Positions 37,392 to 50,551 of a DNA stretch of 64,000 bases are shown here, one piece after another (the stretch's first letter is position 1; every line of letters starts with the position of its first letter). Under the pieces are notes generated by a model. The model was given only the letters and a program-made list of their open reading frames with translations. It was not told the origin of the DNA and made no database searches. Origin of the DNA: Carallia brachiata (Eukaryota; Streptophyta; Magnoliopsida; Malpighiales; Rhizophoraceae); assembly GCA_021464245.1 (NCBI GenBank), contig JADCRB010000030.1, positions 647,376 to 711,375 of the forward strand, read 5' to 3'. The position numbers and the translations under genes are program-made.

Positions 37392-38390
37392 TTAGTTAGG
37401 AAGATCGGACCAGGAAAAAGTGGGGTTCCAGTAACCCAATTCACCTGCAACAACTGGAGAAGAATCCAAAATTGTTGAAGAAGAAGAAGATGAAGTTGAT
37501 ATAGCAGCAGCACCCACATTGCCTAGAACTACTGGTGAGCTATCATTATAATAGCTAGTTGATGATTTGAGCCTTTGATACAGTTCTTGTAGACCTGAGT
37601 TCTGAGCATCACCGCCAACTAGGAAGCCATTTGGTGGTTGCTGTTGAGCTTGCAAGTGTTGATTGTTTTTCCAGAATGGACTGCAAAGACCCACAGAAGA
37701 GGCTTGGCTCATAGGCTCCAAGCCCAGAATTCGAGCATTCAGTGCACCAGTTGCGACTGCTGGTTCAGCAATCACCTGGGTTCCGATTCCAATCATGGCT
37801 CCTTCATCCTTGACACTAATGGAACCAGGCAGTCCACTAGGGTTAGGGTTTTGGTCGCCTCTCAATAAGGCCAAAAGATGAGAATTATGAGGGGATGCCC
37901 ATAAAATGGGGCTTGATGCAAAATCAGTATCAAACCCACTTCCAAACCCGCCTGATCTGCCAATCTCACATGCAAAAGTTTTGATCTTGCCACTGCTTGA
38001 CCTGCCAACCGATGCTGGTGATGCACTGGTTGTGCTCTTATTTTTTCTGCAGCCGCCTCCAATGGGAACATTCCTAAGAGCACCACCTTTGGTCCAGTAG
38101 CGGCGACAAGTCTTGCAAAAATGGCGAGGCTGCGTGAGATTGTAGTTGTTGTAGTAACAGAACTTGGTGTTGGTGGAATCGCATCGCGGACATCTCAAGT
38201 TCTCTGAGGTTGAAGTTGATGAATTAGTAGCAGTACTGCCTGCAGTTGCTGTTGTTGTTGAAGAAGGAGACAGAGATGGAGAAGGAGAAGAAGAAGGCAA
38301 AGGCTGTGTGGCTTCTAAAATGGTTCCGCTGATGGAAATTTTCCTCTCTCCTCCAATTAGAGCAGCACCACCCAAGAGCTCTTGCATCAT
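37392..38390 (-). CDS. Dof-type zinc-finger transcription factor
   Basis: Nuclear DNA-binding regulator of the plant-specific Dof family, which recognises AAAG cores. A single coding exon encodes 332 residues. The Dof finger occupies about 65-118 and has the canonical C-X2-C-X21-C-X2-C arrangement (Cys 67, 70, 92 and 95), with [19 protein letters not shown] and a basic end GGGCRKNK. Before it lies a Ser/Thr/Pro-rich stretch; after it are conserved-looking islands ([42 protein letters not shown]) and a short end [14 protein letters not shown] typical of this subgroup. The start is the first of two tandem Met codons. A 5'-UTR intron is likely. No break is seen. The exact Arabidopsis counterpart is not assigned. 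Confidence 0.95.
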   Translation of the reverse strand: MMQELLGGAALIGGERKISISGTILEATQPLPSSSPSPSLSPSSTTTATAGSTATNSSTSTSENLRCPRCDSTNTKFCYYNNYNLTQPRHFCKTCRRYWTKGGALRNVPIGGGCRKNKSTTSASPASVGRSSSGKIKTFACEIGRSGGFGSGFDTDFASSPILWASPHNSHLLALLRGDQNPNPSGLPGSISVKDEGAMIGIGTQVIAEPAVATGALNARILGLEPMSQASSVGLCSPFWKNNQHLQAQQQPPNGFLVGGDAQNSGLQELYQRLKSSTSYYNDSSPVVLGNVGAAAISTSSSSSSTILDSSPVVAGELGYWNPTFSWSDLPN

Positions 38391-38397
38391 CTTTTCT

Positions 38398-38576
38398 CTG
38401 TGGATCTACAACAATCCAAAACAAAAGCAAAGAAGGTGAGTCTTTTGTTGTTTTTTTTTTTTCTTTGAAAAGCTAATGAAAGAAAGTAGGCTTTGTTTTG
38501 TATTCTTGTATGTGTATCTGATCACTATGAGAGAGAAAGAGGAAGAGTGGGGATATGTAGGTGGAACATGGCTTAC
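38398..38576 (-). other. Probable 5'-UTR intron of the Dof gene
   Basis: On the minus strand a strong donor AAAG|GTAAGC (exon end 38577) and an acceptor CCACAG|AGAAAAG, seven bases before the ATG, bound a 179-bp intron with a pyrimidine-rich end. Inferred from splice consensus only. Confidence 0.6.
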
Positions 38577-38642
38577 CTTTGTAAGTTCAGTTGAATGGCT
38601 TTGTTGGCCAGTTTTTCTTTTTTTTTTTGTTTTTGTTTTGTC

Positions 38643-38651
38643 TATAATATA
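38643..38651 (-). promoter_or_regulatory. Candidate TATA box of the Dof gene
   Basis: TATATTATA on the minus strand, just downstream of a (GT)n run. It is about 66 bases upstream of the proposed UTR donor, which leaves room for a short first exon. Confidence 0.45.
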
Positions 38652-38712
38652 CACACACACACACATCTATAGGATGTTCAAAGTGGCCACAATATTCCCC
38701 AATCCACTGTAG

Positions 38713-40711
38713 TTTTAAATTCTTGTTAGATGTCTAATTAAGTATTCTTTGATTGTTTGGAGTTTCACTCTTGCTTTGCTCACTAAAATTTAATAATTCA
38801 ATCACTATGTGATTCGTGTTTTTTTTTTTTTCTTGGTTTCTTTTTTGGTCCATCGAAAATTGCTAAATTTTTGGTGCGTAGGAAAAGAGATAAGCAAGTG
38901 TTATGAAGCGATAGACATAGAAATGTAGTTTTCTAATATATATTGCAATAAAACCATTGTTAGATATCTCTGTTTTTTTTTTTAGTGGTGATGATTTACT
39001 ACAAAGAGGAAGACGCTTGTGAGAAGAAGAGCTGGAGATAAAAACTCGCATTATCTCAACTATCAACTATCCCATTTAGAGGGGCTCTGCATCTCTACGT
39101 AGACAACTTCTTTATCTCTGCGCATTCGTTATGTTTTGAAAAGAATGTCTCCGTCAAACTTGTTCTTTATTTGTGGCTTTGGATTTGGAATTTGTAGTTT
39201 GTAGCTAATTTCCAAGGAGTAGCTACTTGACTTCCTTTATTTTCCTAGTCTACCTATGTTTACCTAGTCTACCTTGCATCCCCGTCATTCAACACATTCT
39301 CTAACAAAGAAAAAGGCATTACTAGAAGGACGTGAATGGGCTCATTACCGTATCATTATTTATTGGTTACAAATTTCAAAAGACACATTCCTATCTACAG
39401 AAGAGCAAGCTGTAAGCTTCAGAAAATTTTTTGTAATTGAAAAAATATGGTCTACATTGTCACAAGGGACAATAAATTTTGTTCCAAATGCAGCACATTT
39501 TGGTTGTATAAAAGAACCATTTGGCACTGTAACTCACCAGGTCCCCCTCCCCCCAAAAAAATCCTCCATGCTTTTTCGTATTAGTTTCACTATGAGATGA
39601 AGTTTAATTCACCTAAAACATAAGGACAATAATAAGAAAAAAGATTGTTTATCTTGTTCTCAAGGTAGATGGTTGAGCTTTTTTGCAGTTAATTATATCG
39701 TAAATTTTACACATACGGACTCTTCTACTACTAATGCACTATAATATTATGGTCTATATACGAATTGCATGCTTACCCTCTATAAAATTCATATCCTGAA
39801 AGTGGAGTAGACCAAAGGAGCAGAGAATTTCAATGATTATAGTAATCAAGTTTTCCACAAGAATAATCTTTGTTGGGGCTGCGTGTTGCCTTCTTTGAAT
39901 ATGCTGTTTAAAACATCATTACGAGTTCGAGGAGAAAGCTAATCACATGGGAATACGTGTAAAGTTCATGTCCCTACCCTCAACTAAAATGCCACTGCCC
40001 GAGACTCATGGCTTGAATCTAGCCTTCCCCACAGCCACTAGCAAATCAGCAAATGATCGCCATTAAGGCATCAATGTGTGCCGCTTGCAGATGTATGTGT
40101 TAGAATAGAAATGTTACATTGATGCGGCAAATATAGTACATTATTATATTGGTACGTAGTTGACTAGTTGTATAATTTGGTCTTTTAATGGATAATTATA
40201 ATTAACGATGAGGACAACAAAACCGTAACTAAAAATCATGATCTGTGTAATGCGTAGATATGTAGAGTCCACTTTGCATCCTTATAATGAATCTCATGTT
40301 AGAGTAATTTTCAACTCAGAGAAGTTGACCCACTCACACGTGTCTAATTCATTGAGTGATATGGACACTTGCACTTTCTTGTATACCAATTAGTTGTTGG
40401 ATCGTGAATCACGATCCCAACGGTTCGCATGATTGTTTCCAGCACCAGGAAGGCTACCTTATTTCACTATACTGGGCCGGTTTTCCTGCTGTTCAATGGA
40501 AAATAATACACGCAGATGAACAAATGACCACCAATTACATAAAATGATGTTACAATAATTAGACCCTTTTTTTAAAAAAAAATTAAAAGATTTATTGGGA
40601 TTGTGAGTTATATAATGAGAGAAGTTTTCCTCATTCTCTAAATTACACACATTTTTTTAGGATTAGATTCTAATATCTTAAAGATAGAGATTTTAAGTTC
40701 TTAAATTCTTA
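38713..40711. other. Intergenic, no gene recognised
   Basis: AT-rich DNA upstream of the Dof gene. A frame at 39274-39600 (+) has unrecognised sequence and no supporting splice structure. Confidence 0.35.
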
Positions 40712-41152
40712 AATTGTGCTTGGGAGAGAGAAAAAAGTGACGAGGGAGAGAAAACTAGAGGGAAAGAGTTAATACTTGTGTTTTGAAAATATTGTTTTTG
40801 GAGCAAAGGAAAATAGGGGAGACAAGCATTAATTTTAATTTTTCTTCATAGCCCACTATATTTATTCTTCTCAAAATTGAGAGAAAATTGTTGATTTTTC
40901 TATCACTTTTATCAAATATTGACTCTATTGCCCATACTATATACATATAATATTTTTATTAGGGAGAATAAAATAGACATTCGAATATATATATATATAT
41001 TTCTTCTTACTTTTTACCCTTTACCAAATAAGAATTTTTTTAATTTTTCTTCCTACTATTACTTTTTTCCAAATATAAGAGATAGATGAAAAATTTTTCT
41101 TACCTCCAATTTTCCTCCGCCTCATTTTTCTCTTCTCATACTAAACACAGTG
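40712..41152. mobile_element. Tourist-like MITE (441 bp)
   Basis: TTA target duplication on both sides (40709-40711 and 41153-41155). Inverted ends of about 50 bases: left AATTGTGCTTGGGAGAGAG..., right (other strand) CACTGTGTTTAGTATGAGA..., both purine-rich and continuing with GAGAAAAA and GAGG blocks. Non-coding. Confidence 0.75.
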
Positions 41153-42868
41153 TTAGATGTCCTTGAGGAAGAGAAGCAACAAATGATTTGACTAATCAAA
41201 ATGTGAACGGTAGAATTCTAATGAAAAAGATACATTACAGATGAAGCAAGTGGAATCCCGTTCCCACCAATAAGCTTGTGGATAAGACGAGACTAGGCAT
41301 AGGCCAAAGAACAGCAAATGTTAAGCAATAAACCTAATCAGTAATCACATCTGGACTCGGGTGCGGGGAATATGACAAGGTACAGTATATGTTTAGTTAC
41401 TGATTCTGAGGTTACAAGAATTAGACACAACCTTTTTTTTGTTTTTCCAGTCCTTAAAAAAGCGAAACAGATAGCATACCTCATATCTCCAATGCCTCAT
41501 TTTTCTCACATTGAGGGTCCAACATTAAACTTTCCCAAAACTCTCTTCAATTACAAAGGGGACATATATATTGCTTGTTCTCCTGAAGATTATAATGCTC
41601 AATTAGACAAATTTCTTGCTAAAGTGGCCTAAGGAAAAGATTTTCTTAACAAGTTTCCCAAGTGGTGCAATGCATGAGAGACTTGCACTTGGCACAAAGG
41701 AAGATGTGGTTAGTTAATTGGGTTTGTATCTAGCATTTACATTTTATACTGTTCTACCTAACAATAGGCACATAAGACAACTTACAAATCGATTTGATGC
41801 GATCCTCATCTATTTGCCACTACAAAGATGCTTTCCAAGTTTAAATTGACTAAAAAATTTTAGGCAGTCAATTGATATAATTTGTGGATTTTTTGCGAGA
41901 ATAATTGGAAATAACTTTCACCTTTTAATCGTTTGAATGGAAAACGAAGAATGAAAATTAAGAGAGAGGTGTGAAACTGAAATGGATGGGATTGAGAGAG
42001 TACTATAGGGAAAAGATGGCGGGGCCTATATGTCTGGTGTCTTATAATTTGTGGAGCTGTTAATCAATCACTATCTAAATGTTTGAGATCAACCATTTGC
42101 GTAAATGGTATCATCTCTGTAATACCGATAAGGGTAAAGGATAAGAAAATTTTGAATTTGACTCATATATTTAGTGAGTAGAACTTACTAATAATATTAC
42201 ATGGTAATAAAATAAATAAAATATACTTAAAATAAAAAAATAAAAAATAAATTTGTATGATTTAAGATTTTGAATAAGTCATATTTATTAAAAAAAAAAA
42301 AGTAAAAATAGTGAAGGCCAAATCTGACGACCGATTGATACAAGTCTCCTTGTTTTTCTTACATATGACAGTCTTAATTATTCCTTTTCTCTAATGAATG
42401 TATCTGTCATTACCATAATTGAACCTAAAAGTCCTCTCAAATAATTCCTTTTTCCCATCTTTAGAGTTCTACCGTTCACACCCAGATCAGTCGAGATTAC
42501 TTCTTGCTCCTCACTGCTATTGAACGTAACCGATTTTGTCAAACTATCAATTTTTATGAAATGCCCATGAACGTAAAGATTAAGGATTGTAGTGCCAAGT
42601 GAAAAGAAGGGAAATTTATCCCTTTCTTTTCGTCCTTTGGATAGAAGCAAGCTAATTATTGGATGTGTACCTTACAATCAAAGAAACAAACGAGTTCCGT
42701 ATATTGGTGCGCCCTATGGTCCGTGCTAGAATTATGGGACAAGTGGGTTTTCATTTGAGTGGTTTCAGTGTTTGACCAAGCACTTCAATTTCTTTAAGTC
42801 AAAACAACCAAACAATTGATTTTTTTTTTTTTTTTATGACCGAGTGGTAGTGCGGCGTTCCAAATTTA

Positions 42869-42887
42869 CCCCCCCCCCCCCCCCCCC
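42869..42887. repeat. Homopolymer C19
   Basis: Nineteen consecutive C in an otherwise AT-rich region, followed by TA9 and preceded some 35 bases earlier by a T-run of about 16. Confidence 0.95.
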
Positions 42888-45800
42888 TAAAAAAAAAGAT
42901 TTCATTTAAATCAAGCACTGAAGCTTTCAAGAATTTGTGGCATGGATTTAACTCCAAGGACATCTATTGGGAGTTGGGACTTGACCAAGATATAATTAGT
43001 TACTGTAAATGAAGATAATTATAAAAATAAGATAATTAATAATAGCGATTTATCAATAAGGTGTTGTTTTAGAGATTGTAAGTTGATTTTAAGTGAATTC
43101 AAATCCAAAAATTAACATTTATTAAGAAGATAAATAACTTAAAACTATAAACAATTTTCCAAGTCGTTATCTATTCGGCTACTGTTTTTTTAACAATGGA
43201 GATATATTTTAGCATGCTCACATTGTCAGATGACAGATGCTAACTTTATACAAAGGTTGATTTTAGGGAGTGGAGTTGTCTCTATAGTGGGCGTAACTTT
43301 GCGACCAATGACTTTTTTATGACTGCTACTAACCAAAAGTGACATTCATACATAAATACAATGGACACAGAACATAAACGGCATGTGCATAAAGAAAACG
43401 AAGTGTGAATGTAAAAAGGAACCCTAGCTGAAAGCCAGATGCGATAAAAATAGACTAGTTTTAACAGCAACAACTTATGGCTTTTTTGCTCGGGCCTTCC
43501 TCTTTTCTAATTGTTGTATGTGGATGTATTTCAATACCAGAACATGACCATTTTTTGATGAGTCATATGTATAGATCGATTTTATTAAAAAATAAAGAAT
43601 GAAAAATAATATAAATAAAAAACCGAGACTTTCAAAACTTGTATAAACCATGTGTTTAACCAACATAATCTCATGTTTAACCTCACCACTAGGCTAGTCA
43701 TTAATAGTTAGAAAAATTTACAATTATTTATTAGAAATTTTAATTGTAAGTTTTTAACATTACATGTGTAATGTAATAGTGTAATCCATTTAAGTTTTTT
43801 CTTTTTTTTGTTCAGGAGTGTAATTCATTTATTAATGCAGTGCGAACATTTTAATTTTAATCATAATACTTTGATTTTCAATTTTTAGCTTTTGTAATCT
43901 TTAATTCTGAAGATTAAGAAAATAACGAGTGCTTTTGGTGTTGTTATTTTACTAATTAATGTTAATTAAAATTTAAATTAAGATCTTCAATTTAAAAAAC
44001 CACACCAGTGTGACTTGGCTCGTTGGTGGTTTGGGCCTTTGGCTTGGTTGTTAGTTAGAGAAGGAAAGTATGTGAGGACTGAGCGCGCGTGCCGTCCGGA
44101 ATGAGAGACGTGTCGGAAGGCAGAAACAGAACCTTTGGTGTGCCCCCCGACTTTTGTGGTTGGACCGGAGCAGCAGAAAGCGACGCCAGCTTGTATCACT
44201 TATCGCCTTCATCGCCCACTTCGGCCTGCCCCCCCAATCTAGTCGCCGTCAACTCTCTGTCTAATGTCTCGGCTTCCCATTCTCCCTCGATCCTCGAGCT
44301 CTCCATCTCCCTCTATGGCTTTTTTTCTGTATCCTTCTTCCTGTGCGTCTGTCACCATCGTGCAGTATCACCTACTTTTTCTCTTCGAAAAGATATGTAG
44401 ATGCGTATAAATAAAAATATAATAAATATATAAAAATTTAAATAATTAAATTATAAAAATTTTATTAAGTTTAAAAATAAAAAATAAATAAATTATAAAT
44501 ATTATTAAATTAATTATATATTTTTTATATATTTATCTATACGTAGATGTATAATGATCCTCTTTTTTCTTTTGCATGATTGACACGATACATTTTCAGC
44601 CCTGCTTTTGCTACGACTCTACGAGATCTAACGGTTTTAATTATCAATTATCCAAAAAAGAAATCGATGGCATTTCTGTGGGTGGCATGCACACGCACGG
44701 AGTTAGTTGGCAGTAATATAACGTAATGTAGTTAAAAATCTATTCAATTAAAAAAAATTACAGTACAGTTCTTTTTTAATCGAATACAAGCTACACATAT
44801 ATTTATTAGATATATGTTTTCTTTTTTTAAAATTCAATTATCTAATAGTCGTTGTCATTGCGTGTAGACTTTAGAAATATCAAAACAGAATGTTAAGTCA
44901 ATTTCAAATTGAGTCATTCTGAGTTGTTTTGGGTTGGATTGAGATTCGGTCAATCCACAAGTCTAACTCATTTTTTTAAAAATAATAGATTTGAAAATAG
45001 ATGTGTTAAATTTTGACCTGACCCAATAGATCGACTTTAATTTATTTGAAACAATTTAACCAAAACTCAACTCGAAAATGAATTGATTCACAAATGTCTC
45101 GAACCTGAAATAACTCGAAAATTTATTGGCATTTTTCATAAAAAATTGAAAATTTAATAAATTCAAAAATTCTGTGAAAATTCTCAAAAATCAAAACAAA
45201 AAAAAATTATGGAATCACAAAATAATTCAAGAAATTTTTTAAAGAAAAAACCTAAAAATTCAAAATAAAATTTGGAAATTGATAAAAAATTCAAAATATT
45301 TTGAAAAGAATTTATGGTTATTTAGAGTAAAAATAGCAGAATCTATATTTTTCATAATATAAAATATGAATTTAAATGTTACAATCTTTTATTTTATTTT
45401 ATTTTTTATTCTCTTAAGAAAAAAAATCACGGTCATTTGGATCAGGTCAGATTTGACCCTAAATTTTCTGTTCATTTATGATTCGGGTTATTTTTTGGGT
45501 TAGTACTTTGTGGGTCAGGTTCAGATCATATTTTGCAGACAGATTTGAGTCAATCCATTGAATTCGATCGCAATTTGACACCTCTAATTATGTGCTCTCC
45601 TTAACCCAATAAACTTGTGCTCTTTAGAATTTCCCTAAAAAAACAAAAGAGCATATGGGCAAAGTGCGCGCATCTCTAAGTGCATTGCTACCTAATTAAT
45701 TCCTTTGATTATCGTTGTCTAATTTGCACCATGTCACTAAAAACTAGTCTCTATCTGTTTATTAAAAAAGAAAAATTATTAGAATCATAGATATAGTCAA

Positions 45801-47100
45801 ACCATCGTGTTATTAATTTTATAATATTTCGTATGTAAATAAGTACAAATGTTATAAATTTATATTGATCAGAAAATAATGATTCACTAAAGCATGTACA
45901 TTAATGACTACGTGCGTCCATCATTAGAACATCCATGTGATTGGTTAAAATTTTTCTGATTGGAGGTGTGGACATTCGTTCTGAATACGCATAACCATCT
46001 TTCTACAAGCAAGCATACACCAAAAAGTATGCATTTGCTAGATATAATTAGAATAGGATTCTCTGTTTTTTTTCTTTTACATTTGACCACTTTTGACCAG
46101 TCAATGACCTATTCGTTTTTTTTAACCCCATCAATCAAAAAAATAAAATGATAAACTTTTGATTGCGGTGAAAATTAGAAATATTTTTTATTAAAAAATA
46201 CTGTAATTCTATTCTTGAAAGGTATAAAATGGCTGATAAATGTTCCTAGACATAAACAGGAATCCAGCTACTTGACTTGATCCAAAATGTAACGTTTTAA
46301 AATTCAACCACACGAGCCAACCTTTGATATGAATTGATCATTTTCAGAGAGCAATTACGAGTTTACTTCGAGTTGGGACTTGTCAGACGCGAGTCGTTCA
46401 TGGGGATAAATGGCATGACATGACATGACATGACGACCATGAGAGTGATGAGTGCATATGTATGCCATTGATACACTCCCACATTCTATGTGGACCCCGC
46501 TCAATGTTTTCCCCTTATGCGGCAAAATACTGTTCTTTTGGGACTTCTCACCTTTCGTCTTTTTTCAATTTTCATTAGTGGAGTTTGGTACCTTCCATGG
46601 TTGGTCTTGCCTCTAACCTACTCTCAATAATGCAATTCGTACGGCTTTCTTGATTTGACTAGCGTCATTGCTCTCCCTTGGACGTGGGCTCTTCGGGACG
46701 GAGAAACTGATGAATTTTTTAATTCATAATTTTATTGTATATTAAATTTAAATACTGTACTTAATTTTAATTATTTTTTTTTATGTTACATGTTCCATAA
46801 AATTGTAAGGCTTTACTGTTATTTTGTTTTTTTTTTCTCTCATTCCCTCTGTGTCTCTCTTACTCTCCCTGTCACTCCTTTTTCCCATTCTCCTTTTACC
46901 TGTCTAGCTATCATTTTTCTATTGAGCTATGGCTTAATTAAGTTTTAGAAAACGTCTTCACGATTGGATAAATATCAATACAATGATTATCATTCATTTG
47001 TATGTCAAATGAAATTCTTAGGCTTTCTATCCACTTAAAAACTTAAGTACCCGAAAAATAAAACTTAAAAATATTATAAATTATATCAAATTTTTATACT

Positions 47101-47122
47101 ATATATATATATATATATATAT
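47101..47122. repeat. (AT)n microsatellite
   Basis: Eleven AT dinucleotides. Similar AT runs lie at 6847-6867, 55863-55885 and 58997-59021. Confidence 0.95.
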
Positions 47123-48445
47123 AATATAATTAAATTTAAGTACAAACAAGAAGGTAAAAAAGGCTATGATACCACATAACCCTTGGACTGTTGCTTGGCC
47201 TGATACACATTTTTTTTTAATTTTTATTTATTCTTTAGTCAAAAACAATATATACTAAATCAAAAATAAGTAATGTTACAAAACTTTCTCTCCACATTCT
47301 TAAACCTTACTCCCAGTGAAAATTTTAGGATTTTGGCCAAGCAAGCTTGTTGTAGAGTGTACATAGTTAAGTAACTACATCAATCTTATTGTTTATGACA
47401 TATATTGGCAGAAATCTTTGATTCTTGAACCAAACACAGTGAGAGAAAATAACTTTCTATTACATAGTTTTTTTTATTTAATTTTTTTTTTTTTGTTAGG
47501 ACTTGAAAATGAGACCAAAAGGTTTTAACAAGTATTCCAATCAATTGTATTAGAAATACGAAACTCTTTGTCATTCTTTTCCATATCAAAGCACAATGTT
47601 AGTTTCAGCAATTAAGCATCAAACACTATAATACTAACACGAAGGCCAAAACAAAAATCTTATTGTTCAGATAACGAAGCTTGAAGGCCGTCAACTCAAT
47701 TCAAATTTCACTACCACCGAAATGACACACAGAGCACTACTGAACAATGCATACAGCGCTATTTGTTTCGTTATTTTCGATCCGATTTGATGCCTCACCA
47801 AATTTGAAGAATTTAATTAGCAGGACCAGCAAAAAAACATTCTGATTGATAGATTAATTAATTATCAAGAGTGCGGACCCAAAAGGCATTCAGTGAGTTG
47901 CAATAACACTGTAGTGGCCCCTCTCTACCCTGTAGATCATGATTGTCCAAATGAATCATTCACACACAACAAAAATGTCCCTTTCGTCCAATGCAATTTT
48001 CCATTCCAATAAGTCTCTACTTTTTCTGTATACAATAGAATACCAGGTTGCCTTCAGTAGGTATGGTTTGTCTATTTATTCTCTGGGGATCCTCGAATTC
48101 TAAACCATTGGTAGGACGTGACATTTTTTTATTTGTATTTTGGGAAGCAGTCGTTTTAATTTTAGTGCAGGTTGGAAAACGAACACTGGTAGAGGGAACA
48201 ATTTGAAGGGAGAAAATTGATGCTCTCTATGTTTTTCTTTTCTTTTTTATTTTTCTGAGGAAAAGAAACGAAAAAAAAAAAAGATAATACTTCACAATTT
48301 TATTAAATATAATTACATCCATTAAGCAGACTTGGCAAGATAATTATATTTGTCAAAAGAGTAAATTCTATAAATATATACTTAATCTTACTGAATATCT
48401 TGATAAAAATATATAGTTAATTTCACTGATTGTCGACGAAAAAAT

Positions 48446-48454
48446 GAAACCTAT

Positions 48455-48487
<33 letters not shown>

Positions 48488-48511
48488 ATACAAGAGAAAC
48501 CTATAATTTTT
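48446..48511 (-). repeat. Ultra-short poly(A) insertion with direct repeats
   Basis: GAAACCTATAATTTTT occurs at 48446-48461 and 48496-48511. Between them lie only a T-run of about 25 and GATACAAGA, that is, on the minus strand nine bases followed by poly(A). The layout is that of a retroposon reduced to its tail. Confidence 0.65.
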
Positions 48512-50271
48512 AGCATAAGAACAACGATTCTTATTGTAACTAGAACACAGTGGCTAGATGATTCTCTTTTGCTAAAAATTTCTGCAGCGAATACGGGCCC
48601 TACACTTAGCCAATATGTTTGAGGACGGAATAGGTCACTCCACAATGGGGATTCCAATGAATTTTGAAGGGTTTAACCTGACAAAAGCTAAGTAGGACAT
48701 GATCCTTCCTGCAGGTCTACATTAAGATCATGTCTCTGTCTCTCGACAAAATTTGCATGTTGGCTGTTTGCTATTGGATGGGTTGGAATGTACCCCACAA
48801 AAAGGCTTGGGCGATGATGAAACTCCTTGGCAGTTTGGCACTGAGAATTTCTCACTGACATCACGAATTTCACCCATAAGGCTCATTGGCCTATATTAAA
48901 TTAAAATAATCCAAAGTTTTTGGTTAATCCAAGATTAGATTTGATTCTCTCAATTGTTGGTCTTTGCACTTTGATATGCAGGCCTGGGCAGAAAAATATT
49001 GTTGAAGAAGCTCAGTTCCCATGCGCTTTAAAACATTCCCAGTGATAGCTAAACAGATTTGCATTGAGTATCCCAAGTAAAACAACATGGGAAATGCTTA
49101 TTGTGTATAATGATAATTAATATGCAACAAGATCAACGATTCCATTTGGGATTACATATGCGATCTTTATAAAATAAATTTTCACGTATTTCAAGTTCGT
49201 AACTATATAATAATAATAATAATATGTCAAACGAATTGTTTCTTTTTTTGGGTGTGTATGTAAAAGTAGAATGCCCACGTATAACCCTTAAAATAAAGAT
49301 AAATATCACGTAAAATCTTTCACAAAATTTTACGAAAAATTTTTAAATTTTAGAATAATATTAAATCTTATTAGGTTTTAATTTTAAAAAACAAAATTAA
49401 ATTACCAAACTTTTTGTTATATCAACAAAAAAGTTAAATTATGAAAAATCATGAAAAACCCTTTCGTGCTATATAGCACTACTCTAACACTTAAAGCTTA
49501 GAGGGGAAGGGAAAATGACCCTCAAAAGAAGTGCTAAAATATGGGCGGTGATTTATGGTGGAAGAATTTTTTTGGTGCATATGGTTAACGAAAAATTGCT
49601 CCATCAATTAAGTTTGTGCAGCATGGAAAGGGTATTAATGGGGATTGGAAAATGCATTTGCAACTGCTTTCTGTGCCTTCTTCTTCTATCATTATCATTA
49701 TTATTGTTATTATTACTATTATTATTTCAAAACAGAACTACAAAGACTATATAAGCAAACTTATAGCCTCCACTCTTTTTTTTTTTTTGTTTTTTTTGTT
49801 TATATTGGTTTGCTCCAACTGAGATTCAATATTGGAAACGATACCAGTATAGTAGGACTCATCAGTCCGTTACCTACTCATACTTTTTTCTACATTCAAG
49901 ATCCTCAACCATTTTCTTAGCTTCAGAGAAGAGCAATTTTACTATCGATCGAGTGCTGAAATTTACGGCAACACGAGGGGATTCTTTTTCTCTTTGTTAT
50001 CCAAGTTATCGGCTTCATTATTTTTTCCCACCATCAATTGAGCTCTAACAAGAGTGCGATAAAATGAAAGAGAGAAAAAACAAAAACAACCTGCCAAAAA
50101 CGACAGAGTAAGTAGAGGCCACAATATGCACGCCCAAATATTAGCCCCAAAGACCCAACATTAGGCCCAATCTCGTGAACCTGGTTCTTATATAGGCTTC
50201 ATTACAAAGCCCATTACAGATAGCCAATGACACAGGCCCACAGTTGCTAATGCACTTAGCCACTTAAAAAA

Positions 50272-50345
50272 AAGAATACCAGTTAAACAAAAAAAAAAAA
50301 AAAAGAATACCAGTTTTCATCAAAAAAAAAGAAAAAGAATACCAG
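50272..50345 (+). repeat. Two poly(A) mini-insertions at an AAGAATACCAG site
   Basis: AAGAATACCAGTT at 50272-50284 and 50303-50315, and AAGAATACCAG at 50335-50345. The intervening DNA is AAAC plus A14, and TTCATC plus a broken A-run. They lie immediately 5' of the SINE series and share its site motif. Confidence 0.7.
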
Positions 50346-50538
50346 CAGGCGCTGACTCAGATGATAAGAGTCTGAATTCGTTTAATCAGAAGTCTCAGTT
50401 TCAAGTCCTGAAAATGTAGCCGCGTTAAATACTTGTTAGGAGACTTTTATCGCCTTTCGAAGTCCTACCCGGGTCGGTCCAGATTAATCAGGCCAATGAG
50501 CTGAATACTGGGCGGTCCAGACCAAAAAAAAAAAAAAA
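50346..50538 (+). mobile_element. tRNA-derived SINE, copy 1 of 3
   Basis: About 190 bp: 5' CAGGCGCTGACTCAGATGAT (A-box-like), GTTTCAAGTCCTG (B-box-like) about 40 bases on, body with GCCGCGTTAAATAC and CCCGGGTCGGTCCAGATTAA, 3' GGGCGGTCCAGACC and poly(A)17. Bounded by AAGAATACC at 50335-50343 and 50539-50547. Confidence 0.9.
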
Positions 50539-50551
50539 AAGAATACCTACT

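Larger units (their letters stand above)
41156..50271. other. Long gene-free stretch
   Basis: Nine kilobases without a recognisable gene. Contents: an unrecognised frame ending at 41632 (FPKTLFNYKGDIYIACSPED), a C19 run (42869-42887), a GC-richer island (44070-44310), an element end TTTGACACCTCTAA at 45576-45589 resembling the hAT-like element at 7.7 kb, an (ATGAC)n stretch near 46414, (AT)n at 47101, a T30 run (48457-48486) inside a direct repeat, and clustered GCCCA motifs at 50128-50240. Confidence 0.4.

Noticed and set aside
37638..38439. Plus-strand frames opposite the Dof gene
   Set aside because: They are antisense shadows of the intact Dof coding exon.
44880..45589. Possible second hAT-like element ending at GACACCTCTAA
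   Set aside because: The right end is suggestive, but no convincing left end or 8-bp target duplication could be located.
50128..50240. GCCCA motif cluster as a promoter
   Set aside because: No coding start follows on either strand nearby; the motif is short and may be chance.
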